A DNA stretch of 64,000 nucleotides. Source: Streptomyces sp. TSRI0107 (GTDB taxonomy: Bacteria; Actinomycetota; Actinomycetes; Streptomycetales; Streptomycetaceae). Under the pieces are notes generated by a model, which was not told the origin of the DNA, made no database searches, and saw only the letters and a list, made by a program, of their open reading frames with translations. The DNA lies in contig NZ_LIVZ01000011.1 in the NCBI RefSeq assembly GCF_001905845.1, positions 295,432-359,431 of the forward strand, in the 5' to 3' direction. A program made the translations under genes and the position numbers. This document shows positions 24,660 to 34,347 of this stretch, piece by piece (position 1 is the first letter of the stretch; every line of letters starts with the position of its first letter).

Positions 24660-25228
24660 CCGCATCCGAGATCGACACGACCGGCGCACAAGGGAGCACG
24701 ACCCCGGCGCGGGCCAGGCAGTGGGACGGCATGTACGAGGGCGTCGTCGTCTCCGCCGTCGACCCGACCGGCGTCGGCCGGCTCCTGGTGCGCGTCCCCG
24801 AGGTCCTGGGCGACGACAACCCGGTGTGGGCCGCGCCCCTCACCCCCCTGGCCGGACGGGACTGCGGGATGTACGTGGTGCCGCCCCCCGGCTCCGGGGT
24901 GTGGGTGCGGTTCCTGGACGGGGACCCCGACCGGCCGGTGTGGCTCGGGTTCCGGCGTGGCGGATCCGGGGACGTACCGCCCGCCGCCAAGTCCACCCCG
25001 CCCGGCATCCCGCAGATCGTGCTGGCGACCCCCACCGGGAACGCGCTCGTCATCAGCGACCTGCCGGGACCCGCGGGCGGCATCAAGCTGCAACTGCACG
25101 GTGACACCGGGCCCTACCTCAAGATCAACGAGACGTCGATCGAGCTGTCCTGCGGCCCCGGGCTCGCCACCATCCAACTCGTCGGACCCCAGGTCACCGT
25201 CAACAGCGGTGCCCTGACGGTGCTGTGA
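24656..25228 (+). CDS. Spike protein (baseplate assembly protein V / gp5-like)
   Basis: A 190-residue protein with the N-terminal OB-fold of gpV/gp5: DGMYEGVVVSAVDPTGVGRLLVRVPEVLGDD, WAAPLTPLAGRDCGMYVVPPPGSGVWVRFLDGDPDRPVWLG. A short C-terminal beta-repeat stretch (GGIKLQLHGDTGPYLKIN, SIELSCGPGLATIQL) should form the beta-helical needle. No lysozyme domain is present. It is coupled to the hub gene by a 4-base overlap. Confidence 0.92.
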   Translation: MTASEIDTTGAQGSTTPARARQWDGMYEGVVVSAVDPTGVGRLLVRVPEVLGDDNPVWAAPLTPLAGRDCGMYVVPPPGSGVWVRFLDGDPDRPVWLGFRRGGSGDVPPAAKSTPPGIPQIVLATPTGNALVISDLPGPAGGIKLQLHGDTGPYLKINETSIELSCGPGLATIQLVGPQVTVNSGALTVL

Positions 25229-25253
25229 GGGCTGTGAGGACTGTGAGGACGCC

Positions 25254-25607
25254 ATGCCAGGACTGCTGATGCACTTCGGCGCCATGATGATGTGCGCCCA
25301 TCCGCCCGGCCTCGTCACCATCCCGGCCCCCGTGCAGCAACGTGTGCTCGTCGGGCCGCAACCGGTCGCCACCAGCGCCGACGTGTTCCTGGTGGCAGGC
25401 TGTACGTTCCCGGCCATGACCGCGGGCGCGCCGCCCTGCACCAGCGTCACCTGGCTGCACACCTCCACCCGCGTGTTGGTCAACGGCCTGCCCGTGCTGC
25501 TGCAGCCCAGCCCGCCGGTCAGCCCCGCCCCCGCCATGGGCATCGGCACACCGCCGCCCAACCCCCCGATGGTGCTGGCCATGCAGCTGCGGGTGCGGGG
25601 GATGTGA
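25254..25607 (+). CDS. PAAR-like spike-tip protein
   Basis: A 117-residue protein: MPGLLMHFGAMMMCAHPPG, VTIPAPVQQRVLVGPQPVATSADVFLVAGCTFPAM, GAPPCTSVTW, then a Pro-rich end. Small size, His/Cys residues at turns and position after gpV fit the PAAR-like tip (Pvc10 counterpart), which sharpens the spike and may bind a metal ion. The 25-base gap before it holds three direct copies of CTGTGAGG, which supply ribosome-site-like GAGG motifs. Confidence 0.8.
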   Translation: MPGLLMHFGAMMMCAHPPGLVTIPAPVQQRVLVGPQPVATSADVFLVAGCTFPAMTAGAPPCTSVTWLHTSTRVLVNGLPVLLQPSPPVSPAPAMGIGTPPPNPPMVLAMQLRVRGM

Positions 25608-25612
25608 CCGGG

Positions 25613-25975
25613 ATGCGGATCGACTTCCCCTACCGCGTCGACGCCCGTGGCCGCACGGCCACCGTCGACCACCCCGGCCACGTCCGCGACATGGTCGAGC
25701 AGGTCCTCTTCACCAGCCCCGGGGAGCGGGTCAACCGGCCCGACTTCGGCTGCAACCTCCTCGACATGGTCTTCGCCGGCAACAGCCCCGAACTCGCCGC
25801 CACCCTGGAGATGACCGCCCAGGCGGCCCTGCAGCGCTGGCTCGGCGACCTGCTGGAGGTGGAGTCCCTGACGGTGACCTCGGAGGAGGCCACCCTCCGG
25901 GTCCGGGTCGCGTACGTCCTCAAGGCGACCGGGGAGAGCCGTGTCGTCATGGTGAGCGGGGGAGTGGTCGCATGA
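25613..25975 (+). CDS. GPW/gp25-family baseplate wedge protein
   Basis: A 120-residue protein with the gp25 core: HPGHVRDMVEQVLFTSPGERVNRPDFGCNLLDMVFAGNSPEL. The EQVLFTSPGER region holds the conserved E and R of the gp25 core motif, which in T4 anchors the wedge to the first sheath ring. The start could instead be GTG 25604, which would overlap the previous stop by 4 bases and fit the coupling seen through the operon; ATG 25613 gives the common family N-terminus. Confidence 0.92.
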   Translation: MRIDFPYRVDARGRTATVDHPGHVRDMVEQVLFTSPGERVNRPDFGCNLLDMVFAGNSPELAATLEMTAQAALQRWLGDLLEVESLTVTSEEATLRVRVAYVLKATGESRVVMVSGGVVA

Positions 25976-28956
25976 CCGAGTTCCACGACCTGGACCTGCG
26001 CCGGCCCGCCGACCGCGCCGGTCTCGTCGGCCTTGTCAGCGTCGAAGAGGTGACGGCGCACCCGGACCGGCGCACCCTCACCGTCACCTTCTCCGGACCG
26101 CCCCCACGGCTCCTCCGCCGGGACGACTTCCTGATCGAGGGCGGCCGCCGCGTGGTCGGACTGCGCGTCCTGCGCGTCACGGAGGAGCGCGACGAACGCG
26201 ACGAACGCGAGGCACGGGAGGGGCTTGAGGAACGCGAGGAGCGGGAGGAGCGGGAGGAGCGGTGGGACCGCGAGGACCGGCGAGACCGCGAGGACCGCTA
26301 CGGGCACGGAGACGCCCGAGGCGACCGGACCGCGAGACGGCTCAGGCTCACCCTCGACCGGCCGGGCGACGAGTCCACCTACCGGCTGCGGGTGCGCGGC
26401 CCCGGCTTCCACGGCGGCCGCGACCGCGCCGAGTTCACGTTCCGGCCGACCGCCCGCCCGGAGGAGCGACCCGCGGCGGAGCCCGTCGGCGCGCCGCCCC
26501 CGCGGCCCGCGCCGGCCATCGACTACCTGGCCAAGGACTACGCGAGCTTCCGGCGGCTGCTGCTGGAGCGGATGTCGCTCACCATGCCGCAGTGGACCGA
26601 ACGTCACGTGCCCGACCTCTGGATCACCCTGGTGGAGATCCTGGCCCACGTCGGGGACCGGCTCAGCTACCAGCAGGACGCCGTGGCCACCGAGGCCTAT
26701 CTGGACACCGCCCGGTTGCGCACCTCGGTGCGGCGGCACGCCCGGCTCGTCGGCTACCCGATGCACGACGGCTGCGCCGCCCGCACGGTCGTCTGCCTGG
26801 AGGCGGCCTCGGCCGTGAACGACCTGCACACCGAGGAGCTGGCGTTCACCGCGCTCCCCGAGGACGAACTCACGGGAGCGAGCGGCCCGGTGATGACCCC
26901 CGAAGCCCTCATCGCCGGCCCGCACCCCGTCTACCAGCCACTCGGCCACTACAAGCTGCGGCTGCGGCCCCAGCACAACCGCGTCCCGCTGTGGGCCTGG
27001 GGGCAGGACGGCTTCCCGCTGCCCGTCGGCACCACCCGGGCCGCCCTGTACGACCCGGACCGGAAACTGGAGTTCGTGCCGGGCGACCTCGTCGTCATCG
27101 AGGAGACCGAGGGGCCCGACGGCGGCCCGCCCGACCCGGCGCACCGGCAGGCGGTCCGGCTCACCCGGGTCGACAGGGACGTCGACGCGTACACCGGCAC
27201 ACCCGTTCTGAAGATCGCCTGGGCGGAGGAGGACGCCCTCACCTTCCCGCTCACCCTGCGCAACCCGCCGGACGGCGACGGCCGACCGGGAAGGACCGCC
27301 GTGGCGTGCGGCAACGCCGTCCTCGTCGAGCACGGCCTGGAGAACACCTGGCTGCCCTCGGCCACCGCCGAGATCGTCACGGTCCCGGACCCCGACCCGG
27401 ACCCGGACCCGGACACGGTCCCGGACCCGGACCCCGAGCCGGACCGCGGCCGGCGCCGCCCCTTCACGGCCACGCTGAGCGGCAGCCCCGTCACCTGGTC
27501 ACCGCCGTACCCCCGCCCCGCCGACGTGGCCGCCGCCCAGGCCCGCCGGCTCCTCGACCTCGCCGCCGAGGCACGCGACCGGCTGCGCACCATCGACGCG
27601 ACGGCGCCGACCGACGAGGACCGGGACTTCCTCCGCGCCCTGTTCGGCCGTTCCCTCACCGGCGGGCCCGACTCCGAACGCCTCGTGCCGCGCCTGCGGT
27701 CGCGCTTCGACGAGCTGCTCCGGCCCAGGCTGCGCCAGGTCGAACGCCTCGTCCGCCGGGCCCGCTCCGGGTACGTCCTCGACCCCGCGGACGTGGGCGA
27801 GGGGTTCGACCGGACCTGGCGGGGCCTTGCCGCGGCGTCCCTGGATCCCGCCAACCCGGCCCTGCACGGCCCGGCGGCCACCGCGCTGCGCCCCGACCCC
27901 CGCGAGGCCCTGCCCACCCTGCGCCTCATCGAGGAGGAGAGCGGACGCGCGGAGCAGAACAGACGCGGGGAGGACGGGAGTGGGCGTCGGAGGAGCGGAC
28001 GCACCGCCAAACCCGAGTGGCGTCCCCGCCGCGACCTCCTCTCCAGCGGCCCCCGCGACCGCCACGTGACGGCCGAGACCGACGACGACGGCGTACTGCG
28101 GCTGCGCTTCGGCGACGGGCGGTGCGGGCGCGCCCCGCAGCCGGGCCGCAGTCTCAGCGTCGTCTACCGGGTCGGCAACGGCCGCTCCGGCAACGCCGGC
28201 CGGGAGGCCGTCAACCGGATCGCCGCCCGTCGTACACACCTGTGGGGCGTCGTCACCGGCGTCCGCAACCCCCTGCCCGCGAGCGGCGGCACCGACCCGG
28301 AGCCGGTCGCCGAGGTCCGCCTCGCCGCTCCCCGCGCCCCGTTCCGGACCCTGCTGCGGGCCGTCACCGCCGAGGACTACGCCACCCTCGCCGCCCAGCG
28401 GCCCGGTGTCCAGCGCGCCGCCGCCTCGCTGCGCTGGACCGGCAGCTGGTACGAGGCCGACGTCGCCCTCGACCCGGACGGCGCCACCGCCCCGTCGCCC
28501 CGGCTGCTGGAGGACGTACGCGACGACCTGTGCCGTTACCGGCGCATCGGCCACGACGTGGTCACCCGGCCCGCCCTGCTCGTGCCCCTCGACATCGCGC
28601 TGGACGTCCTCGTCGACCCGCACCACCTCACCGGCCACATCCGCGCGGCCCTGCTGCGGCTGCTGCTGCCGGGACGCGGCTCCGGCGGGCGGCCGGGGTT
28701 CTTCGACCCCTCCGCGCTCACCTTCGGCACACCGGTGCGGACCAGCGTCCTGGTCGCCCTGTGCATGGACGTCCCCGGTGTGCGGCACGCCGAGGTCGTC
28801 CGCCTGCGCAGGGTCCACGACGACGCGCTCCGCGTCCCGGACGTGCCGCCCTCCGGGGAGCTGCGGATGCGGCCCCTGGAGATTCCCCGGCTCGACGGTG
28901 ACGTCACCCGGCCCGAGAACGGCCGGCTCACCCTGCGCCTGAGAGGAGGACGATGA
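25972..28956 (+). CDS. Baseplate wedge protein J-like 1 (Pvc11-like)
   Basis: A 994-residue baseplate assembly (gp6/J-like) protein. IDYLAKDYASFRRLLLERM near residue 180, WITLVEILAHVGDRLSYQQDAVATEAYL and the C-terminal gp6-like domain (RAVTAEDYATLAAQRPGVQRAAASL) identify it. Its wedges polymerise around the hub and trigger contraction. Two low-complexity insertions are odd: a Glu/Arg/Asp run at about residues 67-117 and a Pro-Asp repeat at about 475-490. It is coupled to the genes before and after by 4-base overlaps. Confidence 0.9.
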   Translation: MTEFHDLDLRRPADRAGLVGLVSVEEVTAHPDRRTLTVTFSGPPPRLLRRDDFLIEGGRRVVGLRVLRVTEERDERDEREAREGLEEREEREEREERWDREDRRDREDRYGHGDARGDRTARRLRLTLDRPGDESTYRLRVRGPGFHGGRDRAEFTFRPTARPEERPAAEPVGAPPPRPAPAIDYLAKDYASFRRLLLERMSLTMPQWTERHVPDLWITLVEILAHVGDRLSYQQDAVATEAYLDTARLRTSVRRHARLVGYPMHDGCAARTVVCLEAASAVNDLHTEELAFTALPEDELTGASGPVMTPEALIAGPHPVYQPLGHYKLRLRPQHNRVPLWAWGQDGFPLPVGTTRAALYDPDRKLEFVPGDLVVIEETEGPDGGPPDPAHRQAVRLTRVDRDVDAYTGTPVLKIAWAEEDALTFPLTLRNPPDGDGRPGRTAVACGNAVLVEHGLENTWLPSATAEIVTVPDPDPDPDPDTVPDPDPEPDRGRRRPFTATLSGSPVTWSPPYPRPADVAAAQARRLLDLAAEARDRLRTIDATAPTDEDRDFLRALFGRSLTGGPDSERLVPRLRSRFDELLRPRLRQVERLVRRARSGYVLDPADVGEGFDRTWRGLAAASLDPANPALHGPAATALRPDPREALPTLRLIEEESGRAEQNRRGEDGSGRRRSGRTAKPEWRPRRDLLSSGPRDRHVTAETDDDGVLRLRFGDGRCGRAPQPGRSLSVVYRVGNGRSGNAGREAVNRIAARRTHLWGVVTGVRNPLPASGGTDPEPVAEVRLAAPRAPFRTLLRAVTAEDYATLAAQRPGVQRAAASLRWTGSWYEADVALDPDGATAPSPRLLEDVRDDLCRYRRIGHDVVTRPALLVPLDIALDVLVDPHHLTGHIRAALLRLLLPGRGSGGRPGFFDPSALTFGTPVRTSVLVALCMDVPGVRHAEVVRLRRVHDDALRVPDVPPSGELRMRPLEIPRLDGDVTRPENGRLTLRLRGGR

Positions 28957-31900
28957 CCACCTCCCCGACCGACGGCCCGGCCCCGGCGCGCAACCGGCCC
29001 GGGCTGCCCGCCCTGTCGTACCGCGTCGGCACCCACCGGCAGTTCCTCGACGCGATGCTCGCCCGGCTGCCCCTGGTGGACGGCGACCCCGCCGAAACGG
29101 GGCTGCCCGCGGCGGGCCACGCCTCCGCAACGTCCCGTGAGGGCCCCCTGGCCGCGCTGACCACCCGGGAACCGGACGACCCCACGATCGCCCTGCTCGA
29201 CGCCTGGGCCGTCGTCGCCGACGTGCTGACCTTCTACCAGGAGCGGATCGCCAACGAGGGGTTCCTGCGCACGGCCACCGAGCACGACTCCCTGGTCCGG
29301 CTCGGCCGGCTCGTCGGACACCGGCCCCGCCCCGCCCTCGCCGCCGCCACCCACCTCGCGTACACCCTCGACCCCGGCGCCTCCTGTGTGCTGCCGGCCG
29401 GTTCCCAGGTGAGGAGCGAGCCCGAACCGGGCGGCCTGCCCCTGACGTTCGAGACGGCCAAGGACCTCACCGCGAGGGCGGAGTGGAACCGGCTCCCCGT
29501 CCGCACCACCCGCCCGGCCTCGCTCGCCCCGCACGCGGCGGTCCGCACCGCGGCCGTCGACGTCGAAGGCGTCCAGCACCCCGTACGCCCCGGCGACCGC
29601 CTGCTGTTCACCTACCCCGACCGCCGGCTGAACCAGACCCGCCTGGTGGCGGACGTCGAGCGGGACCCCGCGCTGGGACGGACCACCGTACGGCTGCGGG
29701 TACCGGACCCGTCCCGGCAGCTGAACGTGGCGGTCGACGCCCTGCGCGAGGACATGGAGGACGCGGCCGGCCGGGCCCGCTCCCGGGGCCCCTTCGAGGA
29801 ACTGCTCGACCTGCTGCGGGACGTCCGCGAGCGCGCCGGGGAACTGCACGACCCGGAAACCTTCGCCGACCGCCTCGACCGCAGGCTGCGTCGGCTGCGC
29901 GAGCGGCTGTCCGCCGCCGCCGACGAACTCGACGCCGACGCCCTCGCCGAGCGGGCCGCCGTACGCCTCGCCACCGTCCGCGACGCCGTCCGCCGTCTGA
30001 CCCGGGAACCCGAGGCGCCGACCGCCGGGACCGAGCGGGACGCGCTGCTGCGGGACCTGGAGACACCGGACCGCCCGGTCCTGCACACCGTCGGCCCGCT
30101 GCTGGAGGCCCTTCGCCGCGGCGGACCCCCGCCCGGCGGCCCGCCCGCCGTCCGCGACGTCCTCGGCCCCGGCTCCGACGCGCTGCCCCGCCTCCTCGCG
30201 GGCAACCGGCCCGGCCTCACCGCCGCCCTGTACGAGGCGCTGGCCGCCGTCACCCCGGCGGCCGGACCGGCGCCGGGCGTCTGGCACTTCCGGCTCGCCA
30301 CGACCCCGCTCGGCGCCGCCGTCCCGGACGACGCCCGGGTGAAACGCCTGCTGCGCGCCGCCGTACCCGCCCCGGCGGAGGGCGACGCCGCGCTCGACGC
30401 CCGCGTCCTGCTGCTCGACGCCGTGTACGAGGAGATCCAGCCCGGCAGCTGGATCGCGGTACGCGTGGCGGGCCGCTCCCGCACCCGTGTCCTGCGCGTC
30501 ACCGAGGCCGACCGGATCGCCGTCGCCAACGAACAGGACGCCGTACGGGTGACCCGGCTGCGCCTGGACGCACCGTGGACCGAGGACGCCGAGGACGTCG
30601 CCGCCCGCCGCGCCACCACCGTGTGGGCCGCGCCCGCACCCCTCGTCCTCGCGCCCTCACCCGACCTCACCGACGTCCAGGGCGACGCCGTCGACCTCGA
30701 CGGCACCTTCGAGGGACTGGCCCCCGGACGGCTGGTCGTCGTCGCCGGGGAACGCACCGACATCGTGCCCGAGGACGGCGCGGCCCCGGGCGCCCGTCCG
30801 GGCGTCCCCGGCGCCGAACTCGCCGTCCTCGCCGGGGTACGGCACGCCTTCGACGGGACCTCCGCCGACGCCCGGGTGCGCACCACGCTGCTGCTCACCG
30901 CCCCGCTCGCGCACCGCTACCGGCGCGACACCGCCGTCGTGCACGGCAACGTCGTCCAGGCGACCGCCGGGGAGACCGTCACCGAGGTGCTCGGCAGCGG
31001 TGACGCCGGCCGGGCCGGGCAGGCGCTGCCGCTCAGGCAGGGGCCGCTCGTCTGGCTGCCGTCCGCGACCGCCGACGGCGGCGACGAGGCGCTGACCGTC
31101 CGCGTCGACGACGTGGCGTGGCGGCGCACCGCCGACCTGGGCGAGGCGGGCCCGGCCGACCCCGTGTACCGGCTCGCCGCCGCCGTCGACGGCCAGGCCG
31201 TGGTGGAGTTCGGCGACGGCCGGCACGGCGCGCGCCTGCCCACCGGCAGCGAGAACGTCACCGCCCGCTACCGCATCGGCGGCGGCCGCGCCGGGAACGT
31301 CCCGGCGGGCCGGATCAGCCAGGTGATCACCCAACCGCTCGGCGTCCGCGGCGTCACCAACCCGCTGCCCGCCACCGGCGGCGCCGACGCCGACGGCCCG
31401 GCCGAACTGCGGCAGGCCATCCCGCTGCGGCTCGCCGCCTTCGACCGGCTGGTCTCGGTCCGCGACTACCAGTCCTTCGCACGCGCCTTCGCCGGCGTCG
31501 GCAAGGCCGTGGCCCGCCGGGTCACCGACGACCACCGCTCACTCGTCCACATCACCGTCGCCGCCGCCGACGACGCCCCCCTGGACCCCGCCGCACCCCT
31601 GCTGACCGCGCTGCGCACCGCACTGCGCCGGTACGGCGACCCCGGCCTGCCGGTCCGGGTCGAGCCCTGCGAACGGGTGCGGCTCGTCCTGGTCCTCGGC
31701 GTCCGCACGCTGCCCGGCCACAACCCGGAGCGGGTCGAGCGGCGGGTGCGCGAGGCGCTGGCCGCCCGGCTGGGCTTCGACGCGGCCCGCCTGGCCCAGC
31801 CCGTGTACCTCAGCGCCGTGGTCGCCGCCGCCCACTCGGTGCCCGGCGTGGACTTCGTCGACGTCGACGCGTTCGGCGGAGTACCGGAGGGCACCACCGC

Positions 31901-32183
31901 CGCCGAGGTGGCCCGGTTCGCCACCCACCCGTCCGCCGTCTCCGTCGTGCCCGGCCTGCCGGCCGGCCCCCGCGCCGTACGCGAGACGTCGAGCCCGCAG
32001 GGCACCTCCGCCGTCGTCGACTCCGCGTACGCCCCCACGGTCGTCCTCGACGGGCCCGGACGGCCGCGGCCGGCCCGCCCGCGCACCACGGGCCCGGCCG
32101 CGCGCACCCTGCTGCGCCCCGCCCAACTCGTCCTGCTGGACCCCGCCGTGCCCGGGACCCTGATCCTGCGGAGGATCCCATGA
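28953..32183 (+). CDS. Baseplate wedge protein J-like 2 (Pvc12-like)
   Basis: A 1076-residue second baseplate J-like protein. Landmarks: LPALSYRVGTHRQFLDAMLARLP at the N-terminus, LLDAWAVVADVLTFYQERIANEGFLRTATE, GGGRAGNVPAGRISQV and the C-terminal SVRDYQSFARAFAGVGKAVARRV. The paired J-like proteins are the usual PVC/Afp arrangement, one per wedge position. A long Arg/Glu/Leu-rich helical section at about 260-400 separates the first and second blocks. Downstream overlap with the next gene is 4 bases. Confidence 0.9.
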   Translation: MTTSPTDGPAPARNRPGLPALSYRVGTHRQFLDAMLARLPLVDGDPAETGLPAAGHASATSREGPLAALTTREPDDPTIALLDAWAVVADVLTFYQERIANEGFLRTATEHDSLVRLGRLVGHRPRPALAAATHLAYTLDPGASCVLPAGSQVRSEPEPGGLPLTFETAKDLTARAEWNRLPVRTTRPASLAPHAAVRTAAVDVEGVQHPVRPGDRLLFTYPDRRLNQTRLVADVERDPALGRTTVRLRVPDPSRQLNVAVDALREDMEDAAGRARSRGPFEELLDLLRDVRERAGELHDPETFADRLDRRLRRLRERLSAAADELDADALAERAAVRLATVRDAVRRLTREPEAPTAGTERDALLRDLETPDRPVLHTVGPLLEALRRGGPPPGGPPAVRDVLGPGSDALPRLLAGNRPGLTAALYEALAAVTPAAGPAPGVWHFRLATTPLGAAVPDDARVKRLLRAAVPAPAEGDAALDARVLLLDAVYEEIQPGSWIAVRVAGRSRTRVLRVTEADRIAVANEQDAVRVTRLRLDAPWTEDAEDVAARRATTVWAAPAPLVLAPSPDLTDVQGDAVDLDGTFEGLAPGRLVVVAGERTDIVPEDGAAPGARPGVPGAELAVLAGVRHAFDGTSADARVRTTLLLTAPLAHRYRRDTAVVHGNVVQATAGETVTEVLGSGDAGRAGQALPLRQGPLVWLPSATADGGDEALTVRVDDVAWRRTADLGEAGPADPVYRLAAAVDGQAVVEFGDGRHGARLPTGSENVTARYRIGGGRAGNVPAGRISQVITQPLGVRGVTNPLPATGGADADGPAELRQAIPLRLAAFDRLVSVRDYQSFARAFAGVGKAVARRVTDDHRSLVHITVAAADDAPLDPAAPLLTALRTALRRYGDPGLPVRVEPCERVRLVLVLGVRTLPGHNPERVERRVREALAARLGFDAARLAQPVYLSAVVAAAHSVPGVDFVDVDAFGGVPEGTTAAEVARFATHPSAVSVVPGLPAGPRAVRETSSPQGTSAVVDSAYAPTVVLDGPGRPRPARPRTTGPAARTLLRPAQLVLLDPAVPGTLILRRIP

Positions 32184-34303
32184 CCCCCGACGAGCTGTAC
32201 GCGCTGCTGCCCGCGGTGCACCGCCGCCACGACGAGGAACGCGGCCGCCCCCTCCACGCGCTGCTCACCGTCGTCGCCGAACAGGCCCGCGTCCTCCAGG
32301 AGGACATCGAACGCCTCTACGACAACTGGTTCATCGAGACCTGCGAGGACTGGGTGGCGCCCTACATCGGCGACCTCGTCGGCTACGAGGTCCTGCCGGG
32401 AATCGCCGCCGCACTCTCCGACGACACCGCCCGCGCCACCGGCCTGCCGGCTGCCGCCGTACCCCGGCGGGACGTCGCCGACACCGTCGCCAACCGCCGT
32501 CGCAAGGGCACCCTCGCCCTCCTGGAGGACCTGGCGTCCGGCGTGGCCGGCTGGCCCGCCCGGGTCGTCGAGTACCGCCACGCGCTCGCCGTCACCCAGC
32601 CGGTGCGCCGGTACACCTCCGACGACCGCGACGCCCGCCGCCGAGCGGCCCACGGCGCCCTGGCCGACGTACGGCGGGCCGCCGCCCTGGACTCCGTCGG
32701 CGGCCCGTTCGACCCGCTGGCCCGCACCGTGGAGGTACCCCGCCCCGGCTCCGTCCGCCGCCCCGGCCGGTACGGCCTCCAGTCGGTGGGCCTGCACGTG
32801 TGGCGGCTGCGCACCTACTCCGTGACACGCGCCCCCGCGTACTGCCTGGACCGGGACGACGCCTGCTACACCTTCAACGTGCTCGCCCTCGACACGCCTC
32901 TGTACACGTCCCCGGTGCCCGAGCCGTCCAGCGGCCATGTCGCCGACGAGACGAACGTCCCGGAGCCGATCGGCCGGCGCGCTCTGGCCGAACGGCCGTA
33001 CGACTTCTACGGTCCCGGCAAGAGCCTGTGCGTGTGGACCGGCGACGACCTGGTGGCGCCGGACCGGATCGTCGCCGCCGACCTCTCCGACTGGCGGTAC
33101 CGGCCCCGGCCCGGCCGCGTCGCCGTCGACCCCGTCCTCGGCCGCCTGGCCCTGCCCACCGGCGCCGCCCCCGCCCAAGGCGTCCGGGTCACCTACCACC
33201 ACGCCTTCTCCGGCGACCTCGGCGGCGGCGAATACCCCCGCCCGGACACGGAGACCAGCGGCAAGACGGCGACCTACCGGGTCGGCCCCGACCCGGACGA
33301 CCACCACAGCATCGCCGACGCCCTCGAACGCTGGCGCGCCGAGAAACAGGGCGACCGCGGCTACACCGAGGCGATCGTCGAGATCACCGCCAACGACGTC
33401 CACGAGGACCTGACCCGGATCCGGCTCGACCCCGGCGACCACCTCACCCTGCGCGCCGCCGACGGCGTCCGCCCCGTCGTCCGCCTCACCCGGCGGCACG
33501 CCGCCGAACCCCGGTCCCTGCGGATCACCGGCAGCGAACACGGGCACCCCGGCACACCCGGCGCCCGGATCGTCCTCGACGGCCTCCTGATCACCGGCGG
33601 CAGCGTACGGGTCACCGGCCGCGTCAGCCGTCTCACCGTCCGGCACTGCACCTTCGTACCGGGCTGGGCCGTCACCTCCGACGGCACCCCCCTCGCACCC
33701 GACGCGCCTGCCCTGCAGATCGACGACGGCCCGGACCGGGTCGACGTGCGGCACAGCGTCCTCGGCGCCATCACCGTGACCGGGCGCGACACACCCTGCC
33801 GGATCACCCTCCACGACACCGTCCTCGACGCCACCCACCGCGAGGCGACGGCGCTCTCCGCCCCGCACGGCGGCCCCGCCGACGTCCTCCTCACCGCCCG
33901 GCGCACCACCGTCATCGGAGCGGTCCGCGCCCGCGCCGTCGACGTGCTGGAGAACTCCCTCCTCGACGGCGACGTCCGGATCACCCGCGACGACCAGGGC
34001 TCCGTCCGCCACTGCTGGGTGCCCGACGGCTCACGGACACCGCCCCGCTTCCGCTGCGAACCCGAGCACTCGGGCGACCCGGACCGCGTCCGGCTGCGCT
34101 TCGCCGGCACCCGGTACGGCCTGCCCGACTACGTCCGGCTCGCCGACGGCTGCGCCGAGGAGATCCGCCGCGGCGCCGACGACGGAGGCGAACCCGGCGC
34201 CCTGCACCACCTGTTCCAGCCCCAGCGCGAGGACAACCTGCGCACCCGGCTCGCCGAGTACACCCCCGCCGGCTGCGACACCGGAATCTTCTTCGTCACC
34301 TGA
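32180..34303 (+). CDS. Tail protein I-like baseplate protein with C-terminal beta-helix
   Basis: A 707-residue protein. The N-terminus (MTPDELYALLPAVHRRHDEE, ERLYDNWFIETCEDWVAPYIGDLVGYEVL, VANRRRKGTLALLEDLA) is the P2-I-like tail protein module that attaches to the baseplate periphery. From about residue 400 the sequence turns into short regular strands (LTLRAADGVRPVVRL, IVLDGLLITGGSVRVTG, LTVRHCTFVPG, VDVRHSVLGAITVTG), a right-handed beta-helix signature as in pectate-lyase-like and tail-spike folds. It may serve as the receptor-binding or surface-anchoring arm; that role is inferred. Confidence 0.85.
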   Translation: MTPDELYALLPAVHRRHDEERGRPLHALLTVVAEQARVLQEDIERLYDNWFIETCEDWVAPYIGDLVGYEVLPGIAAALSDDTARATGLPAAAVPRRDVADTVANRRRKGTLALLEDLASGVAGWPARVVEYRHALAVTQPVRRYTSDDRDARRRAAHGALADVRRAAALDSVGGPFDPLARTVEVPRPGSVRRPGRYGLQSVGLHVWRLRTYSVTRAPAYCLDRDDACYTFNVLALDTPLYTSPVPEPSSGHVADETNVPEPIGRRALAERPYDFYGPGKSLCVWTGDDLVAPDRIVAADLSDWRYRPRPGRVAVDPVLGRLALPTGAAPAQGVRVTYHHAFSGDLGGGEYPRPDTETSGKTATYRVGPDPDDHHSIADALERWRAEKQGDRGYTEAIVEITANDVHEDLTRIRLDPGDHLTLRAADGVRPVVRLTRRHAAEPRSLRITGSEHGHPGTPGARIVLDGLLITGGSVRVTGRVSRLTVRHCTFVPGWAVTSDGTPLAPDAPALQIDDGPDRVDVRHSVLGAITVTGRDTPCRITLHDTVLDATHREATALSAPHGGPADVLLTARRTTVIGAVRARAVDVLENSLLDGDVRITRDDQGSVRHCWVPDGSRTPPRFRCEPEHSGDPDRVRLRFAGTRYGLPDYVRLADGCAEEIRRGADDGGEPGALHHLFQPQREDNLRTRLAEYTPAGCDTGIFFVT

Positions 34304-34347
34304 CAGCCGCCGCACGGCCCACCCCCCACAGGCAGGAAACATCCCCC

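Noticed and set aside
26262..28901. Open frame of 879 codons overlapping wedge protein J-like 1
   Set aside because: Arg/Pro-rich shadow in the +2 frame; the real frame has J-like motifs and coupled ends.
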